Assembly: GCA_023428805.1 (NCBI GenBank)
Contig: JAEYWW010000252.1
Span: forward strand, 1 to 10,177
Direction: 5' to 3'
Length of the DNA: 10,177 bases
Source of the DNA: Armatimonadota bacterium
Lineage (GTDB): Bacteria > Armatimonadota > Fimbriimonadia > Fimbriimonadales > Fimbriimonadaceae
Of the stretch, positions 5,776 through 10,177 are shown in pieces; the stretch's first letter is position 1; each line of letters opens with the position of its first letter. Both the position numbers and the translations under genes were made by a program. The notes below the pieces were generated by a model. It was not told where the DNA came from, did not search any database, and saw only the letters and a program-made list of their open reading frames with translations.

Positions 5776-6387
5776 ATGGGGTTGTTCGGCAACAAATTTG
5801 GAATCAAGAAGGGTGACGCTCATTCTTTCTGGGATTGGTTTTCCCGAGAAGCGCCGGTCATCGCACGAGAGCTGCCGTCCAATTTGAGCCAGAAGACGAT
5901 CCAAGATTTAGGCAAAGCACTGGACTCCTGCGAGAAAGGGATTGCCTGGGAAATTGGTCAGAACAAGGAAGGGGTCAATGAACTCATCATCAGCGCTGAC
6001 GGCATTCGCGAGAACATTCCTCGCGTGCAACGGCTTGTCCAGGCCGCGCCGCAGATTCCCGGCTGGCGGATAGTCGCCTTCCGGCAACGAACGTCAGGCA
6101 TGAGCCTTCAATTCGGCCCGCACAATTTAGATGACATGACGGTGCTCTTTAGACCAGATGATGGATTGCCCGTTCATGCCACTTACTATGTTCCAGGCAT
6201 GGAAGCAGGGCGGGATCGTGTGATGGGAGCCGTCTTTCTGCTGCTGGACTGCACGATTGGGGAATGGGATGTCATGACGTGCATCGGCGAGGTTCGGCTG
6301 GATCACCCGGCCGCCGCGCCGCCGGATGCAGTTCCGCTGTCCGAGCTGCCAGCCCTGATCGACAGTCGAAAGGCGAATCGCACCTGA
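5776..6387 (+). CDS. Conserved-looking protein of unknown function
   Basis: A 203-residue soluble protein with no signal peptide. The order of motifs suggests a real conserved family that I cannot name: FWDWFSREAP (18-27), LGKALDSCEKGIAWEIG (45-61), LIISADGIRENIPRVQRLVQ (70-89), APQIPGWRIVAFRQR (91-105), a mid-section FGPHNLDDMTVLFRPDD (113-129), and GAVFLLLDCTIGEWDVMTCI (152-171) followed by PLSELPALID (188-197). The alternation of strands with a buried LLLDCTIGE helix suggests a compact alpha/beta domain. The gene follows the 4747-5754 gene by 21 bases with no terminator or clear Shine-Dalgarno between, so the two may share a transcript and possibly a task. Its stop is only three bases from the stop of the converging phosphodiesterase gene, leaving no room for a terminator between them. 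Confidence 0.7.
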   Translation: MGLFGNKFGIKKGDAHSFWDWFSREAPVIARELPSNLSQKTIQDLGKALDSCEKGIAWEIGQNKEGVNELIISADGIRENIPRVQRLVQAAPQIPGWRIVAFRQRTSGMSLQFGPHNLDDMTVLFRPDDGLPVHATYYVPGMEAGRDRVMGAVFLLLDCTIGEWDVMTCIGEVRLDHPAAAPPDAVPLSELPALIDSRKANRT

Positions 6388-6390
6388 TTG

Positions 6391-7113
6391 TCACTGAGTT
6401 TTAGACCGCAGAAATTCACTCAATGCTTCGGGGTTGTCTGTGCCGATCAGGTCCACTCCTTCCCGATGGAGCACCTCCCAGACCGCAGGTTTGTCGGGCG
6501 TGGCCCAAAATCGAATCTTGCGCTTGTTCTTATGCGCACGACCCACCATCTCCCGCAGCTTCGACAATTGAACCTCCGGCATTTCGCCAGTTCCGAACCA
6601 GATGAAGTGCGACAGCCAGCTTTCGCTGATCAATGGAATTCGAGCATCTTCCGGCAGATCCAAGTCCGATGCCCTTCCGTCATAGGCAGTCAGGTGATCA
6701 ATGTCGTTGAAGATGAGTTCCTTCGGACGATCTCCACTGATGACAACCTGAACCTTGTCTGCCCCGATCATCTTTCGGTAGGGTTCCAACTGCTTTCTCA
6801 GCACCCTCCAGGCCTCCGCTCCATCCTTCTTGATGTCAATCAAAAGGATGGAGGGAACGTGCTTCCCGGCACTGAATCGCTCGTAGATCGGTTTGAGATA
6901 GAGCCTGTTCAAAGTCTTGTCGGCATCAACTTTGTCTCGGTCATGCGCGACGAGCAGTTCCCCATTCACCAGAAAAACATCCGCCTCGACTGAGCCGAAA
7001 CCCAGTTCCACCGCCTGCTCCAGCGGTCTCGAGCGTTCGTAATCGTTGTGCGAGTGAGCCCGTGGCAGTGCCTGCTGCTGCGAAGCCACAAGAAGAAGAA
7101 GAAGCGGGGTCAT
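6391..7113 (-). CDS. PI-PLC/GDPD-like phosphodiesterase, exported
   Basis: A 240-residue TIM-barrel phosphodiesterase of the PI-PLC/glycerophosphodiesterase superfamily, probably hydrolysing a phosphodiester of a lipid head group; substrate unknown. Hallmarks: AHSHNDYERSRPLEQAVELGF (19-39) with the first catalytic His20, SVEADVFLVNGELLVAHD (41-58) with metal-binding Glu43/Asp45 and second catalytic His57, LLIDIKKDG (90-98), and RFWATPDKPAVWEVL ... GVDLIGTDNPEAL (201-231). The HNDYE and LYLKP motifs fit the uncharacterised bacterial/fungal branch related to yeast Aim6 better than GlpQ. The short hydrophobic start (MTPLLLLLVASQQQA) reads as a minimal signal peptide; its Leu run is encoded by a CTT triplet tract (plus strand 7089-7103 region). 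The ATG overlaps the stop of the upstream membrane protein gene by four bases (ATGA), so the two are translationally coupled and last in a three-gene unit. Confidence 0.82.
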   Translation of the reverse strand: MTPLLLLLVASQQQALPRAHSHNDYERSRPLEQAVELGFGSVEADVFLVNGELLVAHDRDKVDADKTLNRLYLKPIYERFSAGKHVPSILLIDIKKDGAEAWRVLRKQLEPYRKMIGADKVQVVISGDRPKELIFNDIDHLTAYDGRASDLDLPEDARIPLISESWLSHFIWFGTGEMPEVQLSKLREMVGRAHKNKRKIRFWATPDKPAVWEVLHREGVDLIGTDNPEALSEFLRSKTQ

Positions 7114-7592
7114 TCGGAAGCGCTCTCTTTCGGGCGAAGAACGCAGAGGATCAAGCCCACCGCGGCCAGGCCTGCAATGCCAAGGGGCGCGAGAATCGGA
7201 GGCGGCTTGGGGAGGTAAACGATGACCGGGCCTTCGTCCACGATCTCATCTTCAGGTTCTTCGGATTCAGGCTCTTGGGCATGGACGATCATGGGCTGAT
7301 AGGCGAAGAGCTTGCCGATGTCGCCCTTGTTCTTCTCAAGGTGGAACCAGAAGCCGACGCTTGCGACCGCGATTCCCAGGACATAAACCGCCGCAAGAAC
7401 CCACCGCAGTTTTGCGACAAAAAATGCCCCAATGATGCTGGCAAGTGCTGCCGTCCAGGAGTAGTAGATAGGAATCCAAGCCTTGGTCTCTGTATCCAGC
7501 ACACGCTTATGCTCGTACTTGATCTCAATCGCCATGATGACGAAACCGATGAAGAGAGTCAGGAAGATCAGGCGATCCCTGTTCTTGAGCAT
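7110..7592 (-). CDS. Four-helix membrane protein of unknown function
   Basis: A 160-residue integral membrane protein, family not recognised. Predicted helices: about 8-24 (LIFLTLFIGFVIMAIEI), 43-60, 63-82 (RWVLAAVYVLGIAVASVGFW) and 133-152 (ILAPLGIAGLAAVGLILCVL). Between helices 3 and 4 is a roughly 50-residue hydrophilic loop with an acidic stretch EPESEEPEDEIVDEG (107-121) followed by proline-rich YLPKPPP (126-132). It begins 14 nt after the glycosyltransferase stop and its own stop overlaps the phosphodiesterase start, so it is the middle gene of a tight operon; a role as membrane partner or substrate-handling subunit for the glycosyltransferase is inference only. No clear Shine-Dalgarno precedes the ATG. 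Confidence 0.75.
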   Translation of the reverse strand: MLKNRDRLIFLTLFIGFVIMAIEIKYEHKRVLDTETKAWIPIYYSWTAALASIIGAFFVAKLRWVLAAVYVLGIAVASVGFWFHLEKNKGDIGKLFAYQPMIVHAQEPESEEPEDEIVDEGPVIVYLPKPPPILAPLGIAGLAAVGLILCVLRPKESASE

Positions 7593-7606
7593 GATCTGAG
7601 TTTACG

Positions 7607-8305
7607 TTACAGCCGTGTGAATTTGTGCCTCAGAAGCGTCCAAAAAGCTTCGGGCGCATCTGTCCAGCGAATCTTCTTCCCCGCCTCCTTGTTGCGCGGC
7701 TCATATCGGATCGGCACTTCATGGATGTGCTCGCCCATGCGAATCGCCTTGGCGGTGACTTCGGGGCAGAACTCGAAACGCTCGCACTGCAGGTCCATAT
7801 CGACCAGAAGATCGCGCCGGAAAGCCTTGTAGCAGGTCGCCTCATCGGTGATCGTCCTTCCGTAGAGAACCCGAACCGCCATGCGAAGGAGGACATTCAC
7901 GAGTTTGTTGGGCAGGGCCATTCCCTTCGCCATGCCCTTCGTGAATCGGCTGCCATACACCACCCCGTAGAGTCCTTTGAGGATCGGTTCAACGAGCATC
8001 GGTATCTCTTCGGGGAAATACTCCAGATCGGCATCCTGAATGACAATGACCTTCCCGGTGGCGTATGCGAGGCCGCTTCGGATCGCGCGCCCCTTCCCTC
8101 CCGGCCTCTCATTTGTGATGACGACGATGCGGTCGCGGTATTCATCGAGAATGGCCCCAGTGCGATCTGAGCTGCCGTCGTTGATCACAATCGCCTGGAC
8201 AGAAAGCGGCAAAGCGAGCAGGCGTTCGACGACTTCGCGGATGGTGTCCTGCTCGTTCAGCGCTGGCACCAAAATCGTGACATCAGGAGATGCGGTCTCG
8301 CTCAT
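7607..8305 (-). CDS. Glycosyltransferase family 2, dolichyl-phosphate-mannose-synthase-like
   Basis: A 232-residue GT-A fold transferase that likely moves a sugar from a nucleotide donor to a polyprenyl phosphate or other membrane-associated acceptor. Motifs: ILVPALNEQDTI (11-22), VINDGSSDRT (40-49), NERPGGKGRAIRSGL (65-79), the metal-binding DxD Asp91-Ala-Asp93 (VIQDADLEYFPEE), VVYGSRF (115-121), TDEATCYKAF (153-162), FEFCPEVTAKAIRMG (177-191) and EVPIRYEPR...GKKIRWTDA (196-217), all typical of the DPM1/GtrB-like group. No C-terminal membrane helices are present; the next gene in the operon may supply the membrane part. The start MSETASPDV is chosen because the longer reading (up to 8578) would run antisense through the dihydroorotase start and adds only low-complexity sequence. 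First gene of a three-gene unit. A TATCCT box lies 12 nt upstream. Confidence 0.88.
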   Translation of the reverse strand: MSETASPDVTILVPALNEQDTIREVVERLLALPLSVQAIVINDGSSDRTGAILDEYRDRIVVITNERPGGKGRAIRSGLAYATGKVIVIQDADLEYFPEEIPMLVEPILKGLYGVVYGSRFTKGMAKGMALPNKLVNVLLRMAVRVLYGRTITDEATCYKAFRRDLLVDMDLQCERFEFCPEVTAKAIRMGEHIHEVPIRYEPRNKEAGKKIRWTDAPEAFWTLLRHKFTRL

Positions 8306-8365
8306 CGAACGCCCGCTAGGATACTCGCCCACCGCCTCCATTCGTTGCCTGTCATGATCGGTGGC

Positions 8366-9700
8366 ATGAGCGAGCGATTCGATGTGCTCATCAGAGGCGG
8401 CATCGTCGTTTCTTCCTCGGGGCAGATTCGGGCGGACATCGGGATCCGCGATGGGCGCATCGCCGCCTTGGGCACGGTGACCGGAGACGCCGATCATCTC
8501 ATCAATGCGGCTGGACTGCACATCCTTCCGGGAGCCATCGACACGCAGGTTCATTTCCGGGAACCCGGCCTGGAACACAAGGAGGACATCGAATCAGGAA
8601 CCCGCGCGGCGGTGATGGGTGGTGTGACGACCATCTTTGAAATGCCTAACACTATTCCCGCGACAACCACTCCCGATGCGCTCCAGGACAAGCTTGATCG
8701 CGCCCAAGGGCGGGCCTGGAGCAACTATGCATTCTTTGTCGGTGCGACGGCGGAAACAGCCAGTCAGCTTGCCGAGTTCGAGATGCTTCCCGGCACGCCG
8801 GGGATCAAAATTTTCATGGGAAGCTCAACGGGCGACCTTCTTGTGGAACAGGATGCGGCCGTTCGCGAAGTCCTTCTCAACGGCTCACGCCCCGCTCCCG
8901 TTCACAGCGAGGATGAGCAGCGGCTCCGCGACCGCAAAGCCCTCATCAGCGAGCACCCCCATGCAAGAGAGCACCCTTTCCTGAGAGATGCGGAGGCGGC
9001 GCGGCTCTGCACGGAGAGGCTGATTCGGCTGAGCGAGGAGACTGGCAGACCCGTTCACAACCTGCACATCTCCACCGCCGACGAGCTGCCGCTCATTGCC
9101 GATGCGAAAAAGAGGGGTCTCAAGGTCACGTGCGAAGTCACTCCGCAGCACATGACGTTGAACGCAGACCTTTATGAATCTCTGGGGAATCTGCTTCAAA
9201 TGAACCCGCCCATTCGAAGTGAAGACCACCGGGCAGCCATCTTCCAGGCGATGCAGGAAGGATTATTCGATGTCGTTGGCAGCGATCACGCACCGCATAC
9301 ATTGGAGGAGAAATCGAAGCCCTATCCTCAGTCGCCCAGCGGAATGCCAGGTGTGCAGACCCTCCTGCCTGTCATGCTCGATTGGGTCAACAAAGGTGCA
9401 TTGAGCCTTGAGAAGCTGACCGCCCTCACAGCGGAAAACCCAGCCGAACTCTACGGGATCAAGAACAAGGGGCAGATTCGAGAGGGGTTTGATGCTGACC
9501 TTGCGCTGATTGATTTGAGTCAGAAGTGGATTGTGGAAAAAGATTGGCTGCAGAGCAAGTGCGGCTGGAGCCCCTATGAAGGATGGAGTCTCACCGGCCG
9601 CCCGATTCATGCCCTTGTGAACGGCGTCTGGACGGTGCGCGATGCCGAACTGCATGAGCCTGCGGCAGGGAGAATGGTGGAGTTCACATGGAAGAGTTGA
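8366..9700 (+). CDS. pyrC: Dihydroorotase-like cyclic amidohydrolase (Gln variant of the HxH motif)
   Basis: A 444-residue amidohydrolase of the class I dihydroorotase group, which cyclises N-carbamoyl-aspartate to dihydroorotate in pyrimidine synthesis. Seen: small N-terminal beta domain (1-50), then DTQVHFREPGLEHKEDI (59-75), MPNTIPATTTPDAL (93-106), GIKIFMGSSTGDLLVE (146-161) with the Lys148 expected to be carboxylated, HSEDEQRL (180-187), HNLHISTADEL (231-241), and VGSDHAPHTLEEK (304-316) with catalytic Asp307. The first His of the usual HxH pair is Gln61, while His63, Arg65, Lys148, His180, His234 and Asp307 are kept. I recall the same DxQVHFREPG form in Bacteroidetes proteins annotated as dihydroorotase, so it seems a recognised subgroup. 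ATG 8366 is preferred; ATG 8354 and TTG 8345 are in-frame alternatives. Allantoinase or hydantoinase activity is less likely. The 3' end overlaps the DinB gene by 13 nt. Confidence 0.85.
   Translation: MSERFDVLIRGGIVVSSSGQIRADIGIRDGRIAALGTVTGDADHLINAAGLHILPGAIDTQVHFREPGLEHKEDIESGTRAAVMGGVTTIFEMPNTIPATTTPDALQDKLDRAQGRAWSNYAFFVGATAETASQLAEFEMLPGTPGIKIFMGSSTGDLLVEQDAAVREVLLNGSRPAPVHSEDEQRLRDRKALISEHPHAREHPFLRDAEAARLCTERLIRLSEETGRPVHNLHISTADELPLIADAKKRGLKVTCEVTPQHMTLNADLYESLGNLLQMNPPIRSEDHRAAIFQAMQEGLFDVVGSDHAPHTLEEKSKPYPQSPSGMPGVQTLLPVMLDWVNKGALSLEKLTALTAENPAELYGIKNKGQIREGFDADLALIDLSQKWIVEKDWLQSKCGWSPYEGWSLTGRPIHALVNGVWTVRDAELHEPAAGRMVEFTWKS
9674..9687 (+). promoter_or_regulatory. Strong Shine-Dalgarno for the DinB-family gene
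   Basis: GGTGGAG inside the 3' end of the dihydroorotase gene, about six bases before ATG 9688. It decides the start and allows re-initiation despite the 13-nt overlap. Notable because most other starts in the window have no such site. Confidence 0.7.
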
Positions 9701-10131
9701 GAAGGCACCTGATTCAAGGAATTGAATACGATCTTTGGGCGAACCTGCAATGGGTCGAAGTTCTCGAACAGATCACCGACGCCGAACCCGTCATGCGCCA
9801 TGTGGCATGGGCGAATCAGATTTGGCTTGGCAGGGTCTGTGGCTCGCCCCTGGAAGCTGAGCCTGACATTGCACTTCAAGCCCAGTTGAAGGATTCCGCA
9901 GCGCACTGGAGGGAGATTCTTGCGGGCGAACCGCCTGCAAGGGCCATCGAGTGGACGCGAATTCGAGATGGAGTGCATCAGTCGGGCACTTTGGAATCCA
10001 TTGTCAGACACGTCATCAATCACGGGACCTACCACCGTGGACAACTGAGGGGACTGGCCCAAAGTCAGGGATTCGACGCCTTTCCGGAGACCGACTTTAT
10101 TCTTTTCGCCAATCGCTTCCCTCAAAATTGA
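9688..10131 (+). CDS. DinB-family metalloprotein
   Basis: A 147-residue four-helix-bundle protein of the DinB/YfiT-like superfamily, whose members often bind a divalent metal through three His and include thiol transferases as well as many of unknown activity. Seen: YDLWANLQWVEVL (14-26), the family's opening 'YNxWAN' helix; HVAWANQIWLGRV (38-50) with His38; and VRHVINHGTYHRGQLRGLAQSQG (106-128, in two pieces: to His116 and after) with His112 and His116, completing the usual metal triad; D..F.LF ends the protein. The start is supported by GGTGGAG six bases upstream, the best ribosome site in the window. It overlaps the end of the dihydroorotase gene, so expression is probably coupled. Despite the name there is no sign it is tied to DNA damage here. 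Confidence 0.87.
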   Translation: MEELRRHLIQGIEYDLWANLQWVEVLEQITDAEPVMRHVAWANQIWLGRVCGSPLEAEPDIALQAQLKDSAAHWREILAGEPPARAIEWTRIRDGVHQSGTLESIVRHVINHGTYHRGQLRGLAQSQGFDAFPETDFILFANRFPQN

Positions 10132-10160
10132 AGCCCGCCCCGACGCGTCGGGGGGGGCTT
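10131..10160 (+). terminator. GC-rich terminator hairpin after the DinB-family gene
   Basis: Near-perfect inverted repeat AAGCCCGCCCCGACG / CGTCGGGGGGGGCTT: 14 of 15 positions can pair (one G-G mismatch), with the innermost bases opening as the loop. It starts on the last base of the stop codon. The following T tract on plus is only TT, so termination may be partial; on the minus strand the flank reads TTCAATTTT, which would suit a converging transcript too. Confidence 0.7.
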
Positions 10161-10167
10161 GAACCGA

Positions 10168-10177
10168 AGGTGGAGGA
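10168..10177 (+). promoter_or_regulatory. Possible ribosome binding site at the window edge
   Basis: Purine-rich AGGTGGAGGA contains GGAGGA, a near-consensus anti-Shine-Dalgarno match. A start codon would lie 5-9 bases beyond the window. Only ten bases are visible, so this is weak. Confidence 0.3.

Noticed and set aside
5293..5904. Minus-strand open frame of 203 codons crossing the boundary of the two unassigned plus-strand genes
   Set aside because: No motif, no ribosome site, and the plus-strand frames have coherent strand/helix patterns; taken as a shadow.
6388..6993. Plus-strand open frame of 201 codons opposite the phosphodiesterase
   Set aside because: The minus strand encodes a full PI-PLC/GDPD-like domain with both catalytic His; the plus frame has no motif.
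7089..7103. AAG/CTT triplet tract as a phase-variation switch
   Set aside because: Triplet changes keep the frame and it simply encodes the Leu run of a signal peptide; only length variation is possible.
7062..7832. Plus-strand open frame of 256 codons opposite the membrane protein and GT2 genes
   Set aside because: It spans the junction of two well-supported minus-strand genes and shows no domain.
8306..8578. N-terminal extension of the glycosyltransferase by 91 codons
   Set aside because: It runs antisense through the dihydroorotase start, lacks GT motifs and is low in hydrophobic structure; the family normally begins a few residues before the ILVPALNE strand.
9607..10125. Minus-strand open frame of 172 codons opposite the DinB gene
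   Set aside because: The plus strand carries the DinB metal triad and a strong ribosome site; the antisense frame has no features.
1135..10160. Shared AGCCCGC sequence in three hairpins as a dispersed repeat family
   Set aside because: The common core is only seven bases and is the usual composition of intrinsic terminators; stems and loops otherwise differ.
1..10177. Defence island, prophage, CRISPR or integrated element
   Set aside because: No nuclease, helicase, integrase, transposase, toxin-antitoxin pair, direct-repeat array, tRNA attachment site or composition shift is visible; AlkD and DinB families here are common chromosomal genes.

Overview
The window is ordinary, densely packed bacterial chromosome: 13 protein genes, very short gaps, no tRNA, rRNA, CRISPR array, insertion sequence or phage gene that I can see. 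Base composition is moderately GC-rich throughout, with short AT-rich patches only at the presumed promoters near 1790-1840 and 4680-4745. A flagellar FliL protein, several Sec-type signal peptides and a two-component sensor kinase point to a free-living, motile bacterium. Most start codons lack a clear Shine-Dalgarno sequence and some have a TANNNT box a few bases upstream, as in lineages with many leaderless mRNAs. My best guess is Armatimonadota (Fimbriimonas-like) or a relative, but this is a low-confidence guess from gene style and not from a marker gene.

Layout. 1-1129 (+): the C-terminal ATPase domain of a sensor histidine kinase, overlapping by four bases (ATGA) an AlkD-type DNA alkylation repair glycosylase. 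1135-1160: a hairpin that works best as terminator for the next gene. 1189-1749 (-): a secreted, probably thioredoxin-fold protein with two CxxC motifs. 1849-1870: GC-rich terminator hairpin. 1903-3439 (-): fliL preceded by an envelope protein of unknown function. 3506-3865 (+): folB (dihydroneopterin aldolase), divergent from the previous pair and closed by a perfect 14-bp bidirectional terminator shared with the converging secreted protein gene at 3912-4664 (-). 4747-6387 (+): two genes of unknown function, likely co-transcribed. 6391-8305 (-): a three-gene unit running glycosyltransferase family 2, four-helix membrane protein, PI-PLC/GDPD-like phosphodiesterase, with a 14-nt gap and then a 4-nt overlap. 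8366-10131 (+): a class-I-type dihydroorotase overlapping a DinB-family metalloprotein by 13 nt, closed by a GC-rich hairpin. A purine-rich Shine-Dalgarno-like sequence sits at the right edge.

How the genes relate. The clearest functional units are the kinase/AlkD overlap, the fliL pair, the glycosyltransferase/membrane/phosphodiesterase operon (plausibly envelope lipid or glycan work) and dihydroorotase/DinB. I found no strong case for a new defence or mobile system. The points most worth a second look are the Gln-for-His change in the dihydroorotase metal motif, the lysine/histidine-rich insert in FliL, the mirrored TANNNT boxes exactly 6 nt before both starts of the folB divergent pair, and the conserved-looking but unassigned genes.
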